NCBI GenBank assembly: GCA_002005505.1
Contig: KV908548.1
Coordinates: 102,501-166,500 of the forward strand
Direction of reading: 5' to 3'
Source of the DNA: Botryococcus braunii
Taxonomy: Eukaryota > Chlorophyta > Trebouxiophyceae
DNA: 64,000 nucleotides
The notes below the pieces were generated by a model, which did not search any database, was not told the origin of the DNA, and saw only the letters and a program-made list of their open reading frames with translations. Shown one piece after another: positions 1 through 10,641 of the stretch. How positions within the stretch are numbered: the stretch's first letter is position 1; the number at the start of each line of letters is the position of its first letter. A program made the position numbers and the translations under genes.

Positions 1-417
1 ACCTGCAACTACTGCCACAAAAGGGGACACTTCTGGCGAGACTGCCGCAAGAGGCAGAGGGATGCAGAAACCCAGAGGAACGTAGTTGCAGCTGTACAGC
101 AGCTAGCTGGCATGTGGCCTCACGGGCAATTTCCTGGAGCACCTCAGCCACCCCCAACTGTGCAGCATGCCTTCCCTGGAGCTGGAGCATTCCCACTGTT
201 GCATCCTCCTTATGGTCCTCCCTCTCCCCCTTTAGAAGGTATGCCATACGTAGTGTCCTACAATGTGCTGGACTCTCACTGCAATAAACAGTCCAAACAG
301 TCCTGGCTTGTGGATAGTGGAGCGTCAGTGCAACTTGTGAACAGCCTGTCCCTGCTGCATGCCCCCACTGTACATACCAAGCCTATCCCCCTTCAACTTG
401 CCACTTCAGACGCAACA
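1..417 (+). pseudogene. Copia-A#1 gag zinc knuckle and start of protease (fragment)
   Basis: The frame is open from base 1. It begins with a CCHC zinc knuckle (Cys-x2-Cys-x4-His-x4-Cys, residues 2-15 of the frame; nucleic-acid binding by the nucleocapsid part of Gag). A proline-rich linker follows, then an aspartic protease active site with the motif VDSGAS near 310-330, followed by the copia-typical VNSLSLLHAP. The copia-B copies in this window have the same order. The coding sequence is cut after the codons LATSDAT by the gypsy-1 5' LTR at 418. Any reading beyond that (to a stop near 474) is LTR sequence and has no meaning as protein. The gag N-terminus lies left of the window. Confidence 0.85.
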
Positions 418-608
418 TGTAAAGTTCCGAGTGCGAAGGGTCCGTTAGGGAGCCGATCGGCATCGAGCCGATAGCGCGTGATCGGAGAGCGGGGTACGAT
501 GACCTCATTACGTAATCTGGCCAGCTTGGCTGGCGGGGTGCTATCAGACGGGTCGCACCTGTGTGAGGTCATTCTCACACGAACATGAGATCGGCACAAG
601 ATATTACA
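418..608 (+). repeat. Gypsy-1 5' LTR (191 bp)
   Basis: It begins TGTAAAGTTCCGAG and ends GATATTACA, and matches 6375-6565 at the same length with three substitutions. The LTR should carry the promoter and the polyadenylation signal. I see no convincing TATA box in it. Confidence 0.93.
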
Positions 609-612
609 TCTT

Positions 613-625
613 TGGTATCGGCGAG
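613..625 (+). other. Gypsy-1 primer-binding site
   Basis: TGGTATCGGCGAG starts 4 nt after the LTR. It is complementary to a tRNA 3' end reading CTCGCCGATACCA. The same 13 bases follow the LTR of gypsy-3 (51327-51339 and, reversed, 62544-62556). The first seven bases match the plant initiator tRNA-Met site (TGGTATC), but the rest differ, so the primer tRNA is not certain. Confidence 0.7.
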
Positions 626-712
626 AATTCTAAAACCTGGGGTTTTCGATTTCTCGTGTATCTTGTGTGTTTTACGGACCTAGGGTCCGTGGTCGTAAAC
701 CTGGGGTTTGCG

Positions 713-2158
713 ATGGCGCTCCGGACACTTGTTGAAGTGCCGCAGGGGTTGCGAAATACTTTTGTAACCGTGCCTCCTACGGGGAGGTGTGCTGTTGGGA
801 CGGTTTGGGACGACTCGTGGCCCAATTGGGCCAGGAAAAATCCCCGAGTCCCGGACCTTTCGAACGGCTTGGGCTACGAAAATTGTCGCGCTTTCACGAA
901 ACAGAAGCTCGTAGAGATCCAAGCATTGCCTAGTGCCGAGATCGCTACGCAGCAACTGGTTCGTGAAATCGGTGATTATTTCGAGAAGCTTGAGCCGGTC
1001 GAGGTTCACTTAGCGAAGCTGTCGACGCAGCTGCACCTCCATGTAACTGGAGAGGGCGGCTTTAAGCCGGGTTTCGACTCGGTGGCGCATTTTGCCGAAA
1101 TGCAGAGGCTCGCGACGGCGAAACTGGAATATGAAACGAGAGTTTGGCAGTTGTACTTCATCGCTGCCGAGCTCGATACGGATTCTTCCGTGGGTCGTAC
1201 GGAGGACCGCGTGGATATGCTCGAGGCCGAAGTGGCAGTGCTCACTCAGCGTGTTGCCGGTAAGCACCCCACTTCTGGTCTGTCCTCTGACGTGTTGAAC
1301 TCTGATTTCAATGCGAGACGAACAACGGAACCGTCACGTGGGCCCTTTCGGCGCCCACCGGCCCCGTTATTCAATGGAGAAAAGGAGGGGACGGATATCA
1401 TCACGTGGTTCGGTCAATTTGATGACTACGCGTCTATTTTGGGCCTTCGTGATGATGAATTAGTGTCCCACGCGTCCCTTTGCCTTCCTGGTCGAGCCGC
1501 TAAGGAATGGGCGCTCCTAAAAAGGTCTCTTTCTGTTGAAGGAAAGGACGTGAAGGACTTTGCCATTTTCAGGACCTCCCTTCTCGCACATTTCGTTGAA
1601 GTGGAAGTTGAAAATACTGTGCGTCCACGGTTGGCGCGATTGAGGCAGACTAAGTCCGTGGCAGCTTACCATGCTATGTTTCGTGCTATCATGGTTGAAG
1701 CTGTCAAGTATCCTATCTCGGGCCCTGAAGCGTGTGCCTACTTTAGGGCGGGGTTAAAACCGAACATTTTGGAGGTTTTAACAAGAGATTCACTCGTTCG
1801 TAACGAGCTTGGTAACCTTGACATTGTTGTTCAAGCTGCCAAGGAAGCTGAATCCTTCTTGCGTATGTTGCCGGGTGCAGCGAACGAGAAGGAGACTCAG
1901 GAGCTGAAGGCCTTGATCAAGGGCAAGCGCCTGGCAGACGGGGATGCTATTCCACCTCCTAAGCGCGCTGCCTTTGGGAAGCCTCCGGGCTCGCATGGAT
2001 CTGGTGCTGGGCCTTCGGGCACGCAGCCCAATGCGTATGCCGCGAGGATGAAGCGCGAAGGCCGCTGCTACAAGTGCGGGGAACTGGGCCACACGGCTAA
2101 GTTCTGCAAGAAGCCTGATGCCCACGACAAGGGCAAGGGCAAGGGACCTGCTTCCTGA
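713..2158 (+). CDS. gag: Gypsy-1 Gag (capsid and nucleocapsid)
   Basis: This is the structural protein that packages retrotransposon RNA in the cytoplasm. The ATG at 713 is chosen because it follows the LTR and leader; the frame is open upstream through the leader but those codons are untranslated LTR and leader. The central part (about 1340-1850) has the retrotransposon Gag pattern, with LFNGEKEGTDIITWF, then CLPGRAAKEW, then FRTSLLAHF. The C-terminus has a CCHC zinc knuckle starting CYKCGELGH near 2066-2107 and ends in a lysine/glycine-rich tail. The length of about 481 residues is usual. The frame is intact. It ends in a single TGA, after which pol continues in the same frame without another stop. 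Confidence 0.88.
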   Translation: MALRTLVEVPQGLRNTFVTVPPTGRCAVGTVWDDSWPNWARKNPRVPDLSNGLGYENCRAFTKQKLVEIQALPSAEIATQQLVREIGDYFEKLEPVEVHLAKLSTQLHLHVTGEGGFKPGFDSVAHFAEMQRLATAKLEYETRVWQLYFIAAELDTDSSVGRTEDRVDMLEAEVAVLTQRVAGKHPTSGLSSDVLNSDFNARRTTEPSRGPFRRPPAPLFNGEKEGTDIITWFGQFDDYASILGLRDDELVSHASLCLPGRAAKEWALLKRSLSVEGKDVKDFAIFRTSLLAHFVEVEVENTVRPRLARLRQTKSVAAYHAMFRAIMVEAVKYPISGPEACAYFRAGLKPNILEVLTRDSLVRNELGNLDIVVQAAKEAESFLRMLPGAANEKETQELKALIKGKRLADGDAIPPPKRAAFGKPPGSHGSGAGPSGTQPNAYAARMKREGRCYKCGELGHTAKFCKKPDAHDKGKGKGPAS

Positions 2159-5100
2159 AGGTATGGGCCTTCAGACCAAGTGGGGGCTGATGTAAGTCCA
2201 ATGCAGATTATAGCTAATGCTTTCCACCCAGATGTTGAGGTGCAAAAGTTGACTATGATTTTTGATGGCCAGGTGCAAGGCGTGCACTGCCCGGTATTGG
2301 CTGACTCTGGAGCTAGCTGCAACATCATCAGCGCAGCGCTCGCGGATAGACTTGGTCTACAAATAGAGTCACCACCGGAGAAGGCAGTGTTGCCAATGGC
2401 CAATGGCATGGAAGTTGATCATCTTGGGCATGTTACAATCTCTGTGACGATCCAGGGTTACCGTTTTGCTGCTGTGACTTGTACAGTGATGCATGTTCAC
2501 TCTTGTGAGTGGGATGTGTTGGTAGGGCAGCAATGGTTGACCCGAGCCCGTGCTAGTGTGAACTTCGATGACAAATGTGTTACTGGGTACACTAGAAAGG
2601 GCAAGCCCTTTCGGTTACGATGTAAGGACAACATCGCAATGGCTGACTCTGAATGTACAGATGTCAAGAAGTTAGTCATAACGATGGTACAGGCCAAGCG
2701 TCTTGCGCGCTCGGGGTGTAAAACGTTCTTATCCTCTGTAACGCAATTATTGTCTTCGGACGCCTCGCTTGTGGAAGTACCTATGAGTGTGCACTCTTTG
2801 TTACAAGAGTTTGCAGATGTCTTCCCTGAAGACGTGCCAGGGCTGCCCCCTGACCGTCCAGGGGTTTCTCATACAATCCCTCTGATTGATCCACACGCGA
2901 AGCCTCCATCTCGACCCTTCTACCGACTGTCTCGTTCGGAGGTGATGGAAGCTGAAAGACAGGTGAAGCTGCTCCTGGAGAAGAAGTTCATAGAACCTTC
3001 AACTTCTCCTTACGGTGCACCTATCATGTTTGTCCAGAAGAAGGACGGTGGTTTGCGGATGGTTATTGACTATCGCGCACTTAACAAACTCACCGTCAAG
3101 AACAAGTACCCAATGCCACGCATTGATGATGCACTGGATCAGCTTCAAGGTGCGACCTTGTTTACAAGTCTGGACTTGACATCAGGGTACCATCAGATCC
3201 GGATATCCGACGAGGATGTACCTAAGACTGCCTTTCGTACACCCCACGGATTGTTTCACTGGCGTGTCTTGCCGTTCGGATTGACGAACGCGCCGGCAAC
3301 TTTTCAGACGGCAATGAATACAATATTCCGGCCGTATCTGCATAAGTTTGTCTTGGTGTACTTAGATGACATCCTCATCTACAGTAAGACACCAGAGGAG
3401 CATTGCCAGCATTTGCGGCAAGTGTTGGAGCTTCTTCGAGAGCATCAGCTCTATGCAAATATGAAGAAGTGCTCCTTCGCTAAGTCTGAGGTGGCTTACT
3501 TAGGCCATATTGTCTCTTCTGAGGGCGTGAAGGTTGACCCACGAAAGACTGCTGCAGTCTACAATTGGCCTAAGCCCACGTGCTTGACGGAGCTGCGATC
3601 CTTTCTTGGATTAGCAACATACTTCCGTAAGTTCATTCGAGACTTTGCAAGGCTGGCCATGCCCCTGCATGGCATGACTCGCAAGGGTGTCCTTTGGGAC
3701 TGGAAGAGCTCCTGTCAGCAAGCCTTTGATGCTATTAAGCAGGCTTTGACTCAAGCTCCGTGCTTGGCTTTCCCGGATTTCTCTAAGCCGTTTGAGGTGC
3801 ATACGGATGCCTCACTGGCAGGTCTTGGGGCCGTCTTATATCAAGAGGGCCGCCCCATTGCCTTTGAGAGTCGTCGCCTCACACCGGCAGAAATCAATTA
3901 TCCAACTGGGGAGCAAGAGCTGCTAGCAGTGGTTCACGCCTTAACGGTGTGGCGCTGTTATCTTGAAGGTGGGCCGGAGTTCCGCATGGTCACGGACCAC
4001 AAGGCTATTACCTACCTTGATACTGTGGCACAGTTGAGCCGCCGCCAGACACGTTAGGCAGAGTTTCTCTCCCGGTTCCATTTCACATGGGAACATATGG
4101 CGGGTGCCTCAAATGTGGTTGCCGATGCGCTGAGCCGCACGCCGGTGGGATATTCACCTCCAAACGCATTGGTGAACACTGTTGTGGTTCGTTCCACTCG
4201 TTCATACGTTTCGGAGGGTCCCCCTTGTCTTCCAAATCGCTCCCTTCGGGATGTCATTTGCGCCGTTACCCGGGCACAGGGTACTCCCTTGGCTGCAGAG
4301 GCTCGTGGTATGGGACACGAGTCTAGGCCTCCTTCAGGTGGGGGAGAGGGCATGACGTGGAAGGACAAGTTTGTGCGTGGTTATCAGGAAGACCTTTGGT
4401 TCAAGGAACCTAGCAATGTGGCGCCTCTGGTCGCACACGACGGCTTCCTGTTACACGAAGGAAAGATTGTTGTGCCGCATGCATTTGGGCTTAGATCCCA
4501 CCTTATGGAAGAAATGCATGATAGCCCGTATGCTGGACACCAAGGTGTGAACAAAACCCTGAAGTTGGTTGCCCGCCATTATTGGTGGCCGACGATGACA
4601 CAGGATGTGACGCAGTACGTGACTCACTGTCACCTCTGCCAGAAGAACAAGGCAAGACATGCAAAGCCTTCGGGGCTGTTGCATCCTCTTGAGCTTCCGC
4701 ATAAACCGTGGGATACGGTGACCATGGACTTCATCACCCAGTTGCCGCGCACCACAGATGGGCATGATGCCATCCTGGTGGTGGTGGACAAGCTGACGAA
4801 GATGGTCCATTTGGTGGCTACGCAGACCACGGCGACTGCTGAGCAGACAGAGAAGCTGTTTGTGGATCACATTTGGAAGCTCCACGGAGTGCCTAGGAAA
4901 GTGGTGTCTGACAGGGATCCCTGTTTACGAGCCACTTCACTCGAGCCTTGTGTCGGATGCTTGGGACCAAGCAGGCCATGTCCACGGCGTATCATCCTCA
5001 GACGGATGGGCAGACAGAGCGTGTGAACCGTGTTCTTGAGGACATGCTTCGCATGTATGTGTCTAAGTCACAGACTGACTGGGACGAGAAGCTGTCGTGT

Positions 5101-5754
5101 GCTGAGTTTGCTATCAACAATGCAGAGCACTCCAGCACAGGCTTCACGCCGTTCATGTTGAACTATGGTCATCACCCGTACCTACCCGTATCGGTGTTGC
5201 CAGAGTTCAGGGTCCCGGCTGCCTCGAGCTTTGTCCAACGCATTCAGCGTTTAGTGGCAGAAGCTCGGCGCACACATCGCATTGCGACGGAACGCCAGGC
5301 ACGTTACGCTAACACGAAGCGTAAGGATGTCACGTTCGCTCCAGGAGATTGGGTCCTGTTGTCGGCTAAGAACCTAAGGTTCAAAGAGGGCACACCGAAG
5401 CTGTTGCCTCGGTGGGTCGGGCCGTTCCAAATTGCCAAGTCTGTTGGAGGCAACTCCTATGAGTTGATCCTCCCGGCACGCTGGAGGATACATGACGTGT
5501 TCCATGTGTCACGGCTGGAACGATACCGCCGGGATGGCAGTGTCCAACCACCACCACCTGCTGAGGTGCTGAAGGGGGAGGACGAGTACGAGGTGGAGAA
5601 AATTCTTCACCACCGGAAGGCTCGCCGTTCGTATGAGTTCCTGGTTCCGTGGGTGGGATACTCCCCTGAACATGACACGTGGGAATCAGAGGCGAACTTG
5701 CGGAATGCCCCTGGGGCGTTGAAGGAGTATTGGGCACGGGTCAAGACGGGCTAG
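2159..5754 (+). pseudogene. pol: Gypsy-1 Pol: protease, RT, RNase H, integrase, chromodomain (one stop, one frameshift)
   Basis: The polyprotein is in frame with gag. The protease DSGAS is near 2302. RT spans about 2930-3500, with YLDD near 3358. RNase H starts at the VHTDAS motif near 3798. The integrase H2C2 zinc finger is at about 4530-4640, the catalytic region starts at TMDFITQLP (about 4722), the second Asp is in VSDRDP (about 4905), and the Glu is in TDGQTERVN (about 5010). A chromodomain (EYEVEKILHHRK to WVGYSPEHDTWE, about 5587-5690) closes the protein and is known in chromoviruses to guide integration to heterochromatin. Two lesions are visible: TAG at 4055-4057 where relatives have a tryptophan codon, and a one-base loss near 4916-4930 that moves the frame before the second half of integrase. 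The last part reads in the new frame to 5754. Confidence 0.9.
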
Positions 5755-6374
5755 GACCCAGGAGACACACAAATGGCCTTGAGTCGGGCTGTTGTCACTT
5801 CGGGGGTCGTGGCATTCGATCCACATGTCCAGTCGACGGGACATCCCTCGTTAGCGGCGAAGTGGTTGCGTTGTTCAACATGTCGTCCTACTCAATAGCT
5901 CCTCCCTGTCCCTGGCTATGCCAATGGAAGGGCCCTATTCCGTTCACTGCGGACTTAGTAGCACCTCAGATAGTCTCAAGGGCATGGTGCACCCCGGGTC
6001 CTGGACTCGGTGTCTGAGAGTCTCTGCTGATGGTGGGTTGTGACTCTAGAGTAACCATGTACTCTAAGCGCTATGGTGATGGTCAGTGAAACCCCCAATA
6101 GCTTGATTAGCCAGATGGATTTCTGGTGACGGAGGTTGTACTTCCGGGAGTGCTCCGCGGGCAGTCCAAAAGAGCATGGGTGTGGATTGTCGTTACCACT
6201 AGTCTGCCGGGACTAGGGTGGCGGGTGGCTGGGCAAGAGGTATGGGACTCTTGTCTGTAGGGCTTCCTGCGAAGGTGGCTGGTCAGGACGTGATACACTC
6301 TTGACTGTAGTGCTTCCTGTGTGGGAGATGCATCCCCCTCAATCCGAGACGGCTTGAGCCTAGGTGGGGGAGGG
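5755..6374 (+). other. Gypsy-1 3' untranslated region with polypurine tract
   Basis: About 620 bp lie between the pol stop and the 3' LTR with no coding support. The last bases before the LTR (about 6362-6374, GGTGGGGGAGGG core) form the polypurine tract that primes plus-strand DNA synthesis. Confidence 0.75.
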
Positions 6375-6565
6375 TGTAACGTTCCGAGTGCGAAGGGTCC
6401 GTTAGGGAGCCGATCGGCATCGAGCCGATAGCGCGTGATCGGAGAGCGGGGTACGATGACCTCATTACGTAAACTGGCCAGCTTGGCTGGCGGGGTGCTA
6501 TCAGACGGGTCGCACCTGTGTGAGGTCATTCTCACACGAACTTGAGATCGGCACAAGATATTACA
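6375..6565 (+). repeat. Gypsy-1 3' LTR (191 bp)
   Basis: It begins TGTAACGTTCCGAG and ends GATATTACA, and is collinear with 418-608. Copia-A coding sequence resumes immediately after it. Confidence 0.93.
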
Positions 6566-9500
6566 CATGTATACAAGGGAAACATTCTCGCCCCCCCTTT
6601 CCAGCTTCCTCTAGGCCTGCAGAGAGTGTGTTAGATAGAGTGCATGTGGACACTGTGGGTCCCATTTCACCAGCTGCAATCACGGGAGAGCGTTTTTGGG
6701 TTACTGTGGTGGATGAAAAATCCCACCTGATAGCCTCATTGGCAGTGAAGTCGAAAGAAGCCATTCCCAAGGCCCTCATTGAGCTCTTGAAGTACTGGCA
6801 GACATTTCATGAGAAAGTGTGAAGTGTGTGAGATCTGATAGAGGGACAGAATTTCTGAATCAGCAGTTCAAAGAATTTTGTGCTCAGCAGGGCACTAAAA
6901 TGGAGACCTCAGCTCCATCCACGCCTCAGCAAAATGGACTTGCTGAGCGCATGAATCGGACTCTGAAGGAGCGCACAAGGACCCTGTTGGTGCACGCTGC
7001 AGCAGACCCTTCCTTGTGGAAGGAGGCACTGGAGTCTGCCACCCTGCTGTACAACGTGGGCCCCACCACAGGCAGGCCTCTGACCCCTACTGAGATGTTC
7101 TATGGGGTAAAGCCTGATGTTGCTTCCTTGCGCACATGGGGCTGTGTGGCACATGTTCACATTCCCCCATGTCAGCGGTCTGTATTAGGACCAAAGACCA
7201 TTCCAGGCATGTTCACTGGGTATTGCCCACAGTCCAAGGCCTATAGAGTGTACGTAGGCAATGGTGTATGGAAAGAGAGCAGAGATGTTACATTCCTTGA
7301 GCATTTGAGAGGAGGGGAGAGAGTGGGTATGTATAAGGTGCAACCTGGATCCTCTCAATGGCTCTCAGGAGCGTCCTCGCAGGGCAGGGGAGGCAATTCC
7401 AATGTCCCCAGCTCACCAACAGCCATTCCCGTGAATTTTTGGGAAGCAGAGGATGACCCAGTGGTGGAGTGCAAGCCCAGTGGATCTCCTGCTACCACTG
7501 CCAGCTCTCCAGAGGATCACAGCAGGCTGAGGAGCTCAGTCGGGCCTGTGGCTGGAGCCCCCAGCAGCCAGGATGATTCCCCTGCCACTTCAGAGACCTC
7601 ACAGCAGTCATGGTCAGTGCTGGGCCATCTTCAAAATTTAGCTCGGGGGGGTGCTGAAGCGCACTCGCAGCTGGACAAACTGCAGGAGATGCAGGAGGGG
7701 GTCAGGTTCAAGGGGAAGTCTCAACATAGACTTCCCCCGGGAACCACCCTCACAAGGGATCAGCGTTATGAACAGCGCCAAGCTAGGAGGGACTCAGTAG
7801 GGGTCCCCATGCATGACCCTGGCTCAGGCCAGGTACTTGTGAGTAAGCCACCCTTGGTAGGTCTCCCTGATTTGCAGAAGCAGGTTGAGACAGGGGAGGC
7901 TATGCTTGGAGAAGATGTTAGCGAGAAGAGTAGTGGGCTAGAAGTGCCAGCAGCAGGGGAAGCACGTAGCCAAGTTGAGCTGGGAACCAGTCATGCTTAT
8001 GGGGTGCAGCCTGACACAGTAGGCGCAGCTCAGGAAAGTCAGAGTAGTGTACATAGGTGTGAGTCCAGGAGAGAGAGAGAGCTGCTGCTTCCACCTGCAT
8101 TGAGAAAGGTGAGAGATTGTAATGGTGGAGCGCATGAGTCTGACAGTTCAAGAGAGAGAGTTGGGGAGGGCTCTGGCAGTTCTGGTTGTACTGCAGGATC
8201 TCAACAGAAGGTACAAAATGTACCTTATTCTGGGAACCAGGATCAGAGGGATATAAAAGACAACAGTCCCAGGAGTACTGACAGTACTGTAGAGTCTCAG
8301 CATAAGGTACAAAATGTACCTTATGTCAAGCTGGGAAAGGTTCACGTGCCATCTAACCTGAGGGAAGCCCAATACTCCCCTCAGTGGGATTTTTGGCAAC
8401 AAGCAATGAGGGAAGAGATGGATTCCCTTGATACCCATGAGGTTCTAGAGTATGTGGACAGACCACATGGACAAAAAGTTATTCCTGTCCATTGGATATT
8501 CTCCACTAAAATTGATGCACATGGGAATGTTACTCGCTTTAAAGCGAGGTTAGTTGCCCAAGGGTGTAGACAGATCCCTGGGATAGATGTTGGGGAGGTA
8601 TTTGCACCCACCAGCAGCTATGGGGCAAGGAGGGCTGTGCTGGCAGTGGCTGCCACACAGAATCTTGAGATCCACCAAGTGGATATCAAGACGGCTTTTC
8701 TCAATGGAGAGTTGGAGGAAGAGGTCTATGTGACCCAACCACCAGGATTTGAGAATGGCAACACGAGGGTTGTGTGCAAGCTCAGGAAGGCACTATACGG
8801 TCTAAAACAAGCCCCACGGGCTTGGCACAAGACCTTGACCGACAAGTTGAGCGTGATGGGGTATAGTGTGTGCAAGAGTGATGCGGGTGTATACATCAGG
8901 AGGGCCCCTGATGGCAACCTGTCCTTTATTCTTGTTTATGTTGATGATCTTCTCATAGTTGCCAGATTGGTTACAGAGATTGAGTGGGGGAAAGAGTTGT
9001 TGAAGAAGGACTTCACCATCCATGATTTGGGAGAGGTGAATGATTTCCTGGGGTGTCAGGTCCTACGCAATAGAGTTCAGAGCACTATTTCCATGAGTTG
9101 CACTCCCAAGATTGATGCTCTTGTGGAAAAGTTTGGTGTTGCTGATGATGGGCGTGTGGTTGATACCCCCATGTCCAAGGACTTCGTGGCTAGCAGCAGA
9201 CCCGAGTCCTCAGATGGTCTGTCACATGGGGCAGGTACCCCACTGCCACCTGGTCATCGGTACTGTGAGTTGATTGGATCGTTGCTATATATTGCCAATA
9301 CGACCCGGCCTGACATTTCTCAGGCTGTTGGAGTGTTGTCAAGGTATAGAATGACACCCACTACCTCACACTGGAATGAGGCCATTCGAGTGCTGAAGTA
9401 CTTGAGAGATACGAGAGAATTAGCTCTTACTCTGGGTGGAAAGGGGCCTGAGCTAGAAGGCTATGTTGATGCCGACTATGCTGGGGACCTGGACCACAGG

Positions 9501-9920
9501 TATTCCACCACTGGCTATGTTCTATCAGTCTATGGTAGTGCCGTGGTTTGGGGAAGCAAGAAGCAGAGCTCAGTTGCTACCTCAACTGTGCAAGCCGAGT
9601 TTATGGCAGCCGGCCATATTGTGAAGGAAGCCAACTGGCTTAGGGGCTTCTTGGAAGAGATTGGAGCTGCACCTTGGAAAGTCAAAATTTTCTGTGACAA
9701 CCAAGGATGCATTTTTAATTTACGGAACCCCCTTTATTCCAAATTCAGAAAGCTTGTTGCAGTAAGCTTCCACTATTTTAGGGAAGCTATGGCACATGGG
9801 CAGGTAGATATCCTCTATGTAGAATCTGCTCGAAATGTGGCTGACATTATGACCAAGCCACTTGCTAAGCCCGTGTTTGTTGGTCATCGTGATTCACTAG
9901 GTTTGAGAAGATACACATAA
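6566..9920 (+). pseudogene. pol: Copia-A#1 Pol: integrase, RT, RNase H (frameshifted near 6815)
   Basis: The frame resumes at CIQGKHSRPPF, the linker just before the integrase core. The integrase Asp is in HVDTVGPIS (about 6645), the second Asp in RSDRGTEF (about 6832) and the Glu in PQQNGLAERMN (about 6930). A one-base shift near 6815-6825 separates the first integrase part from the long frame that runs to the TAA at 9918. A low-complexity hinge (about 7330-8330) precedes RT, which has [15 protein letters not shown] (about 8690) and VYVDDLLIV (about 8935). RNase H has YVDADYAGD (about 9462), and the protein ends with the copia-typical MTKPLAKPVF. Apart from the shift and the missing segment under gypsy-1, this is the best-preserved copia-A copy here. 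Confidence 0.9.
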
Positions 9921-9930
9921 AGCATGCAGG

Positions 9931-9940
9931 CAAGGGGAAG
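9931..9940 (+). other. Copia-A#1 polypurine tract
   Basis: CAAGGGGAAG lies directly before the LTR start TGTTGAG. The identical tract precedes the 3' LTRs of copia-B#1, copia-B#2 and copia-C. Confidence 0.8.
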
Positions 9941-10641
9941 TGTTGAGTTGTGAACATACATTATAGAATGCCTTGTGCTTTAGGTGATCTTCAAATGTAC
10001 ATTATTAGGATACGGGTCCACTATCCACATAAGGTACCTCAAGACACGTTCGGATGAGGTCTATTTCGAACATAAGGTACAATCTGATTTAGATTACGCG
10101 TTAGTGTGAAAGGACTATTAAAGCTGCGATCACCGCATAGTCGAGCAACTGGTTTGGAAAGATACTGGGCACATAAGGATGACAGTCTTGTTCATGCAGT
10201 TGCATGTGTCTAAAGAGCAGACAGTCGTCAAGTACTGTAGCTGGAGAGGCACGAACTTACGACCTGTCTGCTTGCTTACAGGTGCGGTGACTCAGGGTGT
10301 GTATTGGTAATGTGTTCATGTTTGATTGCTTGTTTGTAAGTGAACCATCTTAGTGGACAATCAAGTCTCCCAAACAGCTAAGGGACGGAGTCTTGATTGA
10401 GTATAGGAAGGTACTTGCTTTCAGCCGTCTGGAGCTTATCCGTGTGTAGATGCTCATTGACAGATCAACATGTAATGGAACTGGTTTGGAAAGATACTGG
10501 GCACATAAGGATGCCAGTCTTGTTCATGCAGTTGCATGTGTCTAAAGAGCAGACAGTCGTCAAGGACTGTAGCTGGAGAGGCACGAACTTACGACCTGTC
10601 TGCTTGCTTACAGGATACGCCACTGCCCATAACCTTTTACA
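9941..10641 (+). repeat. Copia-A#1 3' LTR (701 bp) with internal 134-bp direct duplication
   Basis: It begins TGTTGAGTTG and ends CCTTTTACA. The end was set by comparison with the copia-A#2 LTR (14725-15422 reversed), whose flank differs beyond this point. A 134-bp segment occurs twice, at 10148-10281 and 10480-10613. Both copies end CTTACAG; the first is followed by GTGCGG and the second by GATACG. CATAAGGTAC motifs lie near 10030 and 10072. Confidence 0.88.

Larger units (their letters stand above)
418..6565 (+). mobile_element. Gypsy-1, Ty3/gypsy chromovirus with short LTRs, complete but with broken pol
   Basis: It has two 191-bp LTRs (418-608 and 6375-6565), a primer-binding site, gag, pol in the order protease-RT-RNase H-integrase-chromodomain, and a polypurine tract. 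I counted three differences between the LTRs (TGTAAAG/TGTAACG, TAATC/TAAAC, ACATG/ACTTG), so the insertion is fairly young. The flanks do not form a TSD (CAACA left, CATGT right), and about 455 bp of the host copia is missing across the insertion. An in-frame TAG in pol and a one-base frameshift make it non-autonomous as it stands. Confidence 0.93.
1..10641 (+). mobile_element. Copia-A#1, Ty1/copia element, 5' part outside window, interrupted by gypsy-1
   Basis: The visible parts are 1-417 (gag zinc knuckle and protease), 6566-9920 (integrase, reverse transcriptase, RNase H) and the 3' LTR 9941-10641. The order protease-integrase-RT-RNase H defines Ty1/copia (Pseudoviridae). The element sits in the RT gene of copia-D: that reading frame stops exactly at 10642, so the right TSD should be GTGAT at 10642-10646. 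The left TSD is outside the window. About 455 bp of internal sequence between protease and integrase is absent around the gypsy-1 insertion. Confidence 0.9.

Noticed and set aside
4055..4057. Many in-frame TGA/TAG codons in pol genes, suggesting a variant genetic code
   Set aside because: The residues expected at these stops differ (Trp at 4055, Gly at 20325, Arg at 39267, Arg at 45816, Trp at 27106), and frameshifts occur alongside. Several are explained by CGA to TGA or TGG to TGA/TAG transitions. This is ordinary decay.
9941..10641. Tandem and direct repeats considered as CRISPR-like or satellite arrays
   Set aside because: Only two copies about 330 bp apart inside an LTR, in a eukaryotic retroelement context; an LTR-internal duplication explains them.
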